Of a DNA stretch of 60,616 bases, positions 26,211 through 35,743 are shown piece by piece (positions within the stretch are counted from its first letter, which is position 1; every line of letters begins with the position of its first letter). Position numbers and translations under genes: made by a program. This stretch comes from Saccoglossus kowalevskii (Eukaryota; Hemichordata; Enteropneusta; Harrimaniidae), in assembly GCF_000003605.2 (NCBI RefSeq), contig NW_003114957.1, forward strand, positions 401,905 to 462,520, written 5' to 3'. The notes under the pieces were generated by a model, which was given only the letters and a program-made list of their open reading frames with translations, was not told where the DNA came from and did not search any database.

Positions 26211-26377
26211 CGCACACCTCCTTAGCCCGTGCTAAGCAAACGTGCGTGAATGCTTAGCACGGGCTAAGGAATGCTAAGTACGGGTTAAATCTGATCCGAA
26301 TTTAAGACGCGGTCTAGACCCTTAGCACAGGCTAACGAAGTGTGCGCGAACGCTTAGCCCAGGGCTAAGCGCCCTCT
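26211..26377. mobile_element. Palindrome-rich short element built on TTAGCCCGTGCTAA
   Basis: Two arms, ccttagcccgtgctaagc (26220-26237) and its perfect reverse complement (26252-26269), are separated by 14 bases. Inside that loop is cgtgcgtgaa, which can itself pair with ttcacgcac just upstream, so a nested cruciform is possible. Further diverged copies of the same phrase occur at 26274-26287, 26320-26335 and 26352-26368. A related block lies at 26787-26920. This looks like a family of small fold-back elements. Confidence 0.6.
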
Positions 26378-26786
26378 GCAGCGACCTTTGGGTGTGAACA
26401 ATATGCACGTGATCAAATATATCCAACTTTCTTATTCCCAAAATGGCAACCGAGCTCAGTTGTACACGCTTCCACACTGATCGGGTCGCTGTAGTCATGG
26501 ATGTACTAGTACATCCATGCTGTAGTAGCGCGTACAGCAGCTCCAATCGTAGACAAAATAAATTTGGTTCGCTGTCTACGACATGCATTAATACAACTCC
26601 GTATTCTATTACGCCGTTGTATACTGTTTCTGTGCATCCAAATAAGTTGGGTTCGTCTTCTCTCGCGTTCCTGTGCACGTCGCTTCAAAATTAGAACGAA
26701 ACATGTCAGCAGCAGAAATAGAACTTCGCGCGTGTCATCCATTTTTTGTTCGTAAATAGCGGCTTACCAAAGGTTACCAACTAATG

Positions 26787-26920
26787 GCGTTCCTTAGCCC
26801 GTGCTAACGACTGGCCCTCCCTGTGCGTGGACGCAATTGGATCTAGCCAAAATGCAAATATGCTAGATAAGCCTAAATCAGCTTAAATCTTAGCCCGTAC
26901 TTCGTGTAACGTGAACACAA
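26787..26920. mobile_element. Related fold-back element
   Basis: Starts with ccttagcccgtgctaac and ends with a diverged ttagcccgtacttcgtg followed by aacgtgaacaca. The same terminal phrases bound the element at 26.2 kb, and a similar gttcac phrase bounds the one at 40.9 kb. The interior differs. Boundaries are approximate. Confidence 0.45.
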
Positions 26921-27893
26921 CTATAGTGTCCAATGCTTTGGTGAACAGTTGTAAATTCTGAAGCCTGTGGTCAGATGTATCAAACAAAGGAGAACAAAGA
27001 CGACATTTCTGCAATAAATTCGAGCTTGTATAACTATAAAATACTTTCAACAAAGCCGATACGAGGTTTAAACAAAAAAAGAGAAATTGAAAATATGAAT
27101 AGTTGAATAAAATATAATACAGACTTCGTAGAAATGAACGGCATGAAAAACATGAACAAAACAGTTAAAATAGCAAAACAATCTACAAAAGAAATTTTCT
27201 ATTTTAACTGACTTGTTCATGTTTTTCATGAAACATAAAAACAGAAAATGGAAATATGAAAAAGATGAATGAAAATATACCGTCATAAACTTGTAGCGCT
27301 AATCGCTTTTTGAACGCACCAAACACTGATTGCAAAACTAGGTACCTCGCAAAGAAACCCAGAATGAATCCAAACTTTAATGATTTTTTGTTTTAATTGT
27401 GAAATACACATTTATGTATTAAGCCAACTGGCATCATAAATACAAATGCAATAAATAAACGTGGGTGCATACATCAGGACGACGGTAAACAGAACCAAGA
27501 TTATCATAGATCGATCGTTACGGAAGGGGAAAGTGTTATACACAAATTAACATATATAGTTGTACATGCTGCGTCTATTGGTTACATCTGGAATTTGCTA
27601 AAGTTAGCAATACCGAATAGCGTGACCGGTGTATACGTACAATAACACTTTTCACGTTTTGCCAGGAGTTTGAAGTCAGCATCTCAGACTGTATTTGCCA
27701 CCTTGATAAAACGACTATTATCGCAGAGAGGAAATCAATTAAATGCATATGACTTTCTAATTTTGTGTATTTTCTAACATTTCAGATATGATCTGGTGCT
27801 AACACAGTTTTAGAATTAAATCCGGGACATACCTTGCTATGGAATAACCAACGTACATGATCGCAGCCAAAATTGGTTTCACAAAGAGAATCC
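26921..27893. other. Upstream region of the 760-residue protein gene
   Basis: AT-rich with no exon seen. It contains an inverted phrase, aaaaacatgaacaaaacagtt at about 27147-27168 against aactgacttgttcatgtttttc at 27205-27226, which could form a hairpin. Any promoter of the gene starting at 27894 should lie here. Confidence 0.35.
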
Positions 27894-30176
27894 ATGTCAG
27901 TGTTGGGGCAAGCTACAAGCGGCACGTATCCCGAATCGGGTGGCGTAACCATCGCAGGTGTAGATTATATAGACGGCAAAGAATATCTGCCGAGAGCAAA
28001 TGACATACTGAAACACACGATGAAGTACGAAACCGACATTTCAAAAAGACGAGAAATGCAGGCGTCCATGGTGACGTACACGGATCGGACCCGTCAACTG
28101 CTGAAGGAAAGGGGGTTGTACGACCAGGGCGATGGCGATGTCGTAAACTCGACAAAACAGACGCATCGGGTTGAAAGCAATCGGAGAGTATTCATGTCGT
28201 CAATAACCGCGAGCGACATGCACAATTCACTCTCCTTAACGAGTAAATACTTTTCTACCAAAACGCATCTCAATAGGAAGGGTATTAATGCGGGAATGCC
28301 GTCATATAGCGGTAATAACGCGCGCTTACCAAATATATTATCAGCTAGTGATCCAACAGGCTATAGTTTTGATATCGTCAGGCGAGGTGTGTCTAGGTTA
28401 CCTGCTGTAGACGAAGGAGAATCAAATAGTCCGCCGGAAATCATTTCTGGTGTGAATACAAATAAAACAGAAAGAAAGGCAAAAAAAATTAGGACAAGAC
28501 TAGTATATTTGAAAGATGAGTCACAAACTAAAGCGGTGCGCAAGGCGAAAAAGAAGTTATTAAACTGGGTGCGTGAAGACGAGGGGACACTCCGAATAAA
28601 TGTCCAACTTCCGACTGTTGAATATGACCCAGAATCGCCCGCGCGGTCGCTGATAAGCGAACTCAGTATTTATCAGTGTGAATCAAATAAAGTTAGTGGC
28701 TGTAGTAGTGATATCCAGTGCATTATGTGTAAGTTGGAGAATTGCAACGACATGGTTCGGGAACATGACGGAGAAGGGGACGCACAGAATGACGAACTGC
28801 GACAGAACGAAAATAAAGAACAGGATGATAGACAGGTCCCTATGTTTGATTCAGATAGACTGGTAGATGATCCAGAAGAAAGGCTTAGCGATGATGCTGT
28901 CGACAAAAATACTGGTACATCACCAGAGTCGAGCGATGAAGGACATAACAAACATACGACCACATCATTGAAAAAGAAAATGAAAAAGAAGGCACGAGCT
29001 TCAATTATTAGGAAAACTAAATTGGCAGGCACGTTACCAGAATCCACGGCTACGTATAGAAGCGAGGTTCGGAGGAAACGCGCAGAAGATAAAAGACTGA
29101 TTCGGCATTATGAAAATCATGATCGGCCTAAATTGGCAGCGTTGCCAATAAAAAATGGTACAGGAATCCTCGATATTGACACTGAATCATATCACAGGTC
29201 TTATAAAATAATTCATCGAGACCCCCCGTCAGTTAAAAAAATCAAAACGTGGTTAGAGAGCAACAATTTAAGTAACTCGTCTCCAGGGGACGACGATAAC
29301 GGTGACGTGTTGAGAACGCTGTATCGAAGTGGAGGGACACTACAGGACGATAACACAAACCATGGTTCAGAGGCTATAAAACAACGATCGCGACTATCAC
29401 TGAAAGCAGATTATGTGAGCAACAGCACAGCGCTGCCTCAAAATCGAGATAAAACAACTCTTGGTGAAAGTCACAGGATACTTGCCAAGAAAAAAGATCA
29501 AGAACGTTCATCGCGATACACTGTGATGTACGACACCAGCTCCAATCCATCTAAATACCCAGGTGGCACGATCACCTTATCGGATGTAACATCCTTCGTG
29601 GACGAATCATTCATGCACTCAACCGTGCTGGAGGATAAGCGATCAAAAGGGAGAGTACGAAAGCTGGGTGGAAGAAACGGCGAAATGCTATGTATCCATG
29701 GAAACAAAACAGGGAGTTGTCACAACTGTCAAGAGATTGAAGAAGCCGAGGTGATGCTTGGGAAACAAATCGAGAATTTCACGAAGTCGAACGTCCAATG
29801 GAGTGTTGTGTCAGATGGTATGGACAGGTCAAGATGGGGGCGTAGTCGACTGGTTAAGGGACCGCAAGAGGGAGACGCACCAGTTTTGAAACATAGTGCA
29901 GACAAAACTCAAGGCGACACAGCGGAACGCTCTCTAGCTGTCCCGAGCATTGCTTCTGGCGTAGAATTCACCAATGATGCATCGATGAAGTCGTATCTTG
30001 AAGGCCTCAATGATGATGAGTCTGTTTTATCAGCATTTACAATGGGAAAACGAAGAGTACGATTCACGGAGCATGTAGAAGTACACGAGATTGCCCTTTA
30101 CAGACGTGATCCAAATAAACCTTTACGGAAGCCACGAAGAGGAAAGAAAAAGAAAGCTCTTCCAGTGCACATTTAA
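27894..30176 (+). CDS. Uncharacterised lysine-rich, mostly disordered protein with RVxF motif (paralogue of the gene at 34355-35743)
   Basis: Single open frame of 760 residues. I chose the ATG at 27894 as the first Met codon; the frame stays open upstream only to a TGA at 27858. Residues 48-75 contain D-I-S-K-R-R-E-M-Q-A-S-M-V-T-Y-T-D-R-T-R, closely matching residues 9-27 of the convergent gene. The middle is acidic and Lys/Ser-rich with KKMKKKARA-type basic stretches. C600, H602, C609 and C612 (CIHGNKTGSCHNC) could form a small zinc knuckle. Near the C-terminus K-R-R-V-R-F (RVRF at 721-724) fits the RVxF docking motif for protein phosphatase 1, and the tail (RKPRRGKKKKA) resembles a nuclear localisation signal. 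I do not recognise the family. An AATAAA lies at 30426-30431. A phosphatase-targeting or chromatin/cytoskeletal scaffold role is possible, but this is inference. Confidence 0.75.
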   Translation: MSVLGQATSGTYPESGGVTIAGVDYIDGKEYLPRANDILKHTMKYETDISKRREMQASMVTYTDRTRQLLKERGLYDQGDGDVVNSTKQTHRVESNRRVFMSSITASDMHNSLSLTSKYFSTKTHLNRKGINAGMPSYSGNNARLPNILSASDPTGYSFDIVRRGVSRLPAVDEGESNSPPEIISGVNTNKTERKAKKIRTRLVYLKDESQTKAVRKAKKKLLNWVREDEGTLRINVQLPTVEYDPESPARSLISELSIYQCESNKVSGCSSDIQCIMCKLENCNDMVREHDGEGDAQNDELRQNENKEQDDRQVPMFDSDRLVDDPEERLSDDAVDKNTGTSPESSDEGHNKHTTTSLKKKMKKKARASIIRKTKLAGTLPESTATYRSEVRRKRAEDKRLIRHYENHDRPKLAALPIKNGTGILDIDTESYHRSYKIIHRDPPSVKKIKTWLESNNLSNSSPGDDDNGDVLRTLYRSGGTLQDDNTNHGSEAIKQRSRLSLKADYVSNSTALPQNRDKTTLGESHRILAKKKDQERSSRYTVMYDTSSNPSKYPGGTITLSDVTSFVDESFMHSTVLEDKRSKGRVRKLGGRNGEMLCIHGNKTGSCHNCQEIEEAEVMLGKQIENFTKSNVQWSVVSDGMDRSRWGRSRLVKGPQEGDAPVLKHSADKTQGDTAERSLAVPSIASGVEFTNDASMKSYLEGLNDDESVLSAFTMGKRRVRFTEHVEVHEIALYRRDPNKPLRKPRRGKKKKALPVHI

Positions 30177-33100
30177 ATACTATAACTACATAGTACCTTA
30201 TTTGTCTGGACGTCGTTTACGTTATTTTACTTTGTCACCAATTCCATTTAAAAAATACAACACAGAAGTTCTTAAACTAATATAAACGCAGGGATTCAGT
30301 TTTACAAACTAACCATAACTAAGCCTGTGCAATTTCCCGGAAAAATGTGTACAGAAAGTGCAAAATACTCAGGTATTTAATATGTTAAACATGAGGGGTA
30401 AGCTCAGGTCAGTAGTGTTGATGCTAATAAAAAGAACACGTTGTACATGTTGATTTAATGTTGGTAGATTTCTTTCTCTACCCATATCTTGTTAGTCGAT
30501 GTCGATTTGCGCTTATATAATGTCATTGTTACTATTGGTCTCTTCCAATTACATGAACAATTGTCTTGAATCTTATTAGGCAGGTATATTGACATAGACA
30601 TACCTAGGAAACGAAGATAATGATTCTGCGAGACCGATTCTAGAAAATATGTCTGCAAATGGTTTAAAATTGAAGAAACTCACTTGGTACTTACAACATT
30701 GACTTTCGGGTGTGTATCATATAGTTTTATTTTACTGGCTTCATATATGGGTTATATTAGTGTACGATAAATTGGAAAAAGCTGGTCAGGAGACAAACAA
30801 ATCACTGGATAAACTGTTGGTACACTCAAGAAAAGAAAATTGAATAGATAGGGCACCACGAAAAACTGGACTGGTCAGACCCTCACCAATCCACACCAAT
30901 GATTTGAAATGGTTTAAAATGTAACACTTCATTGTCAGTTATGTGCAACACTGTACCGATCACGTCGACAATAAAATAGTTAAGGACGGTGACGCGAATA
31001 TATACCCCACCACTACAGTGACATGATACAGTAAATGTAATGGCATATTACCAATACTGATCTGGTCTCAATGTTTTGGAACACTTGCATCCAGATTACT
31101 GGCAATTTATTTACAGGGAATGCAAAGGGAAATAATAACAGTTATATTCAACGTTTTCGCAATCTCCGATCAGATTTCATTATTATACATATATACATTT
31201 GAATGATCTATTGCGATGCGTAACAAATAAATCGAAGTCTGATTCATTATTATAATGATTTTGTTCGCTTATTGTTTTGCCTATTCGCTATGTGAAATAT
31301 AATAGTATGATCGTCAATATACGAGTTTCGATCGAATACTAGTATGCGTAAATAAGACAATAATTCAAACACTGAGGCCCCCCCTCAAATACTTGACGAG
31401 CCGGCTAAGTGAATACAATCATACTCGCTATTATCTTTTCGCGATCTTTCTTGTTTTTTATTATAACCATTAGCTGTGGATCTATATCTTTTCTTGTGTC
31501 GGTCTTTAGCTTTTGTGATGGTATTTGGTGTCATTAAATTTGTTATTTTCAGATATTAGTTTGTATTACGCAAGTCTATGGGAGGAACCATAGCTCTTCC
31601 GAGTTGATAAAAATCATATTATCTGAAAACAAATTTAATAACACAAAATATGCCAGAAATGACTAAAATACCATCACAAAGTTTAAAGATCGATATAGGA
31701 AGAGCTATGAACTGACAGCTATATTACCACGAGTTTGTAAAATGAGGAGTTCCTCAGCTGCATCCATACCGCTTTAAAGTAAATTGCCCAGTTTTAACTT
31801 GTATCATTGCTATGGCAACATCTGGGATCTCGATTTATACATCACATGACAGCTTTGAAATTACGTTTTTTTTAGATATACACTATTCTTTGATCTACCT
31901 GAAACTCGATGGCGGTGGTCATTGACTCTTGAAACAAATCGTGAATATTCATGAGTTAATCATTATGCATTAGTTATAAAATGCAAGATTGTAATACCCA
32001 TGTACTCTGGGTATAAAATTCTCTCAATGATAAAAGACCTCGAGCTGCGGCCTCGGCTTTATTTGCGTAATGCCCTCTCATTCGGCTCATAAACATAGAC
32101 CATTGCTGGCGTTACCTACGGTAGGACCATATAATTCCCTTCCAGTCAAAAACACTGAGGGCGCCCTGTACTTGACTAATAAGCATTTCAATTTAAATGA
32201 TGGTTATGCCTTATTTATTTGTTGGCACTGAAAAAAATATTGTATTTTGCTATTTTCAGAAAGGTAATTTTAAAATCCCACTGCACTGTTCACTTACCTC
32301 GTTCCCCAATTATCTATCTACCACACCACTAGATAGCTGATAAATATTTGATTTGAAACACCGAGAAATCCTGACAAAGTTGCATTCATTTGGTGAATTT
32401 ACACTAGACGGTGGCTATATGCAAGGGATGGCTCCGTGTGCGTCATAATAAGAAACGCGACAAGATCATTGATAACGAGTCCCTCTCCACTCCGTAGATA
32501 AATACAAAATGTATTAGTATTCACGGCAGTCCATCACTGGGCCCTGTTTAGAATACTTTATACCCACATCTCTAACCTTCCCAAAATTGGTTGGCATTTT
32601 GAGCGAAAATAAATTGTAAATAAGAGGCTACTTAAGATAGATATTAATGAAATGCATTAATGATATGCATTAATGAAATATGTCGTTGTATCGAGTGTTC
32701 ATTTCGTTATTAAAGTAAACATCGAACGGGAAAAAGTAGTAATTAGTTTTAACAGTCATGTAATCAATCGTGTAAATTCAGATTACGTCAGTAGTCATTT
32801 ACGAGTCACTACAAAGGTTCCGCTGATTCTATTAGCTGCCAGAGTGTAATGAATTGTTCAGCGCCCTCTGCCGTTCATGTAGAGCAGCGATAGGAAGTAA
32901 AATTAAAGAGCGGTGGTCGTCGCGCTACGAGTGTGCGACTTTTAAACATCGATTTTCCCACAATCAAATGCGCTTTTCTAATGGAAATCACAAGTAAGAG
33001 GTTTGACCTGGGCGCGATCGACTTGCACTAATTACCGCCGGTGACTCCTTCGATACCTTCCAATCACCTAAAAAATACCTGGCGCTCTATGGTGTTTTTA

Positions 33101-34354
33101 AGGTTTATATACTACAGAGGGGCGTATATGTGATTAATTTAATCAACTGTTTCGACATTATTTATCGGTTAAACCTTCTCAAATCTAGCTTCATACTAAT
33201 CTAATAACATTGTTAACATATTCTTGTACCCTTTTGAATACTGAATATCCTAAAAAAAACGTTTCGGCAGTTATTAATAAGGGAATTCATAGTCTGTGTT
33301 CGCACACATTCAGGTTATTGTATTTCTAATTAACCGATGACTAATTCGTACACGTAGATTCAGACTGAGTCAAGTTCAAATATATAAATGACAACGTTTG
33401 TTTACAGTTTTAATGTCCTGATGTATAAAAACAAACAAACATAAGAAGTATGATCAATATTATAACTTCAGGTGAAAATACAAGATATTAACATCAGATG
33501 GCACAAGCGATGCACATGAACACACATTTCATAAATGAGCTTTTGACATGCATAATGTCGGTTCTATGACGTCATGGTGTTCATCATTATACGGGTGGTG
33601 CAAATACAATAACACAAAAACAATGCATTGTAAATATAGCAGTTACTCAGCGACCAGTTCAAATCAGAGTCACTCGACAGGCTAAACAAATGCGTGAGAT
33701 ACGTTTGAGCAATTTCAATAGTATAGCTGACAATAACCAAGTTGAACTCACTAAACCAAAAATCGTGACTCTGAAATTTTACTTTAATTTAACTACCGCC
33801 CCCCCTAAATATAATTTAACCGTCATTCCACCCAGCTGGCTATAAATACTATGACGGTTGAGTTGGGAGGAGATAGTGTCACACAGCGAATCATGATCAG
33901 TGCATAGTTGCCACAATTTAGCACAGACATTATATTATTCATAACATATTTACGTATGACGTCACGACGTTCGATTCAGTTAAATTTGCCAGACAAAACA
34001 AACTCTTCTCTTCTGAGTCGTGGGTATACGCGACGTTTTTTTTTAATTCACTCCTAGCTTGTAAAGGTGGGCCTGGGAATCAATGCTGAATGATTTTTGT
34101 TAAATCCACAATATATTACTATTATAGATGTATAAGCACCAATCGTTATACACCATTTCTTTAAATCACGCCCTCTAGTGACGAAAAAATGACGTATATT
34201 GGTGAAGGCAACGATCGTTTCAATCGACTACTATGTTTGGTTGGGGGATCGTTCGTCTTCAGATCAAAACGACATCGACGCTTTGAACGAACGTCGTGTC
34301 CCTCATTTACGTCATAGAAGAATATAATATATAGGAAAGGTGTCAGAGGTCAAG
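30177..34354. other. Intergenic region between the two convergent paralogues
   Basis: No gene seen. It holds a fold-back repeat (31491-31709), a direct repeat of atgcattaatga near 32650-32680, and gcgccctct motifs at 32861-32869 and 34169-34176 (the latter within acgccctctagtgac). Confidence 0.45.
31491..31709. mobile_element. Fold-back element (MITE-like)
   Basis: The left arm (31491-31552) read on the minus strand gives ataacaaatttaatgacacc, then ataccatcacaaaagctaaa, then gaccgacacaagaaaag. The right arm (31622-31709) carries the same sequence in plus orientation with about 20 extra bases. Inner matches catagctcttcc (31589-31600) and ggaagagctatg (31698-31709) are exact reverse complements. 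A single-arm copy is at 22005-22090. Confidence 0.6.
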
Positions 34355-35743
34355 TCATGTCATGTCAAGCTCATTCTTTGATGACAATCTCGAATTTGCG
34401 GATATAGGAAGTTCCACAGGTTCAACTGATTTCAGCTCCACGACTATGGAGGAAGGGGTGAACGTTCTCCCATCCTTGTTCGGCGTGTCCGAACTCCGCG
34501 GCGACGGATTGCCATTCTCCGCTCCATTTGAGCGGGACCCGTCGCTCCCCGATTCTCCGTCGCGAATCCCCGTTAATAATGATTCTTCGTTACTCGGGGG
34601 GCTTTCGTTTGAGCCACTATCCTTAGTCTTGCTGGATATTTCTTGCGAGATCTCTTCATCCAAATCATATTCTTCATCACTGCCTTCGCTACTGCTATCA
34701 CTATCTCGGTTACTCACATAACCTTTAGGAAGAACAAATTTCACTTTCTTTTTAGCTTTTTTCTTTGCTGCCGCTGCCTCACGTTCAATCTTTTTTCTGG
34801 CATTTCGCTCCATTAATGCCTTGATTTCGTCGGCATAAGCCCCGCTAAGCTGTTTTTCAGCTGGCGATTCCATGTTTCTCGTGACAAGTTTTTCTAATCC
34901 GATTTCAATCGGCCATTCAGGTATGTAAATATCGCCCTCTGGTGTTCGTTTGTACATTGGTTTTAAATTGCTACCTGGTTGTCGCTCAGGAATGTAGCTT
35001 TTCAGTTCTTGCTCCATCAGTTCAGACCAAAGAAACTGTTTTTTGATGGGGAATTTCTTGGCATCGTCTTTTCCTGAAGCTCCCTTGCGTTTTTTCTTCT
35101 TAGCGCGTCTTTTCCTCAGCTGTTTATGACTTATTCTTGGCGGGGTAGGCGGTCTTTTCGTATTCTTCTTTGAATAAAAGTTTCTTTTTTTACCAAAATT
35201 GAGCATCGGGGAGTTCTGCAAGGACATCGGTTTAACTACTCTAGGGGTAGAATATTGTGAGTCGACATCGAAGTCTGGATAAGGCAAAATGTCGACGATT
35301 TCAATACGCGAACCGCCGCGGTTCCGTTGTCGCCTAATGCTGTTGGACACTGATGTCATTGAATTAAAGAGTTCCGACATGCTGAATGACTGTGACGACT
35401 TCTGGTCGATGGCGGGAAGAAATGGCTTCCGCCAAATCTCTGGGTGTGTCCGTGAATCGGGTAGATCGGTTCTCAGGGTACACGTGCTTGCTGATCGATA
35501 CAGTGGTTCAATCCTTACATCCGGGTCCGGCGACTCAGATGGTATCTCTTCGGACCGGCTAACGCGGTTTAAATTGGCAACTTTAAAACTGTATTGAAAG
35601 GCGTCGTCGTTCACCAGGGTAGGTGAACGAACTGAAGATAAGAGTCTTTGGTGAGAAATCTCACGCGCACGGTCTGTGTACGCCAACATTGATTTCTGAA
35701 TGTCTTTCTTCGTCACATTAATTTCTGCCATGGTAGTAGCCAT
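34355..35743 (-). CDS. Uncharacterised lysine-rich protein, paralogue of the 760-residue protein, with KVKF motif
   Basis: Intact 462-residue frame starting MATTMAEINV. Residues 9-27 contain N-V-T-K-K-D-I-Q-K-S-M-L-A-Y-T-D-R-A-R, the same segment found near the start of the convergent gene at 27894-30176. That shared motif, both products being basic and low-complexity, and the absence of introns in either suggest an old local duplication. Residues 209-221 form a strongly basic stretch. Residues 237-290 hold a more ordered segment (F-L-W-S-E-L-M-E-Q-E-L, then Y-I-P-E-W-P-I-E-I-G-L). Residues 305-332 are an Ala/Lys-rich predicted helix leading into K-K-V-K-F (KVKF at 333-336), an RVxF-type PP1-docking motif, and an acidic Ser-rich tail follows. 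Function unknown; the two genes point at each other with 4.2 kb between their stops. Confidence 0.75.
   Translation of the reverse strand: MATTMAEINVTKKDIQKSMLAYTDRAREISHQRLLSSVRSPTLVNDDAFQYSFKVANLNRVSRSEEIPSESPDPDVRIEPLYRSASTCTLRTDLPDSRTHPEIWRKPFLPAIDQKSSQSFSMSELFNSMTSVSNSIRRQRNRGGSRIEIVDILPYPDFDVDSQYSTPRVVKPMSLQNSPMLNFGKKRNFYSKKNTKRPPTPPRISHKQLRKRRAKKKKRKGASGKDDAKKFPIKKQFLWSELMEQELKSYIPERQPGSNLKPMYKRTPEGDIYIPEWPIEIGLEKLVTRNMESPAEKQLSGAYADEIKALMERNARKKIEREAAAAKKKAKKKVKFVLPKGYVSNRDSDSSSEGSDEEYDLDEEISQEISSKTKDSGSNESPPSNEESLLTGIRDGESGSDGSRSNGAENGNPSPRSSDTPNKDGRTFTPSSIVVELKSVEPVELPISANSRLSSKNELDMT

Noticed and set aside
28673-29047. Minus-strand frame inside the 760-residue gene
   Set aside because: Low-complexity Ser/Phe shadow of a Lys/Asp-rich coding region.
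34362-34721. Plus-strand Ser/Leu-rich frame
   Set aside because: Antisense of the acidic Ser-rich tail of the 462-residue protein.
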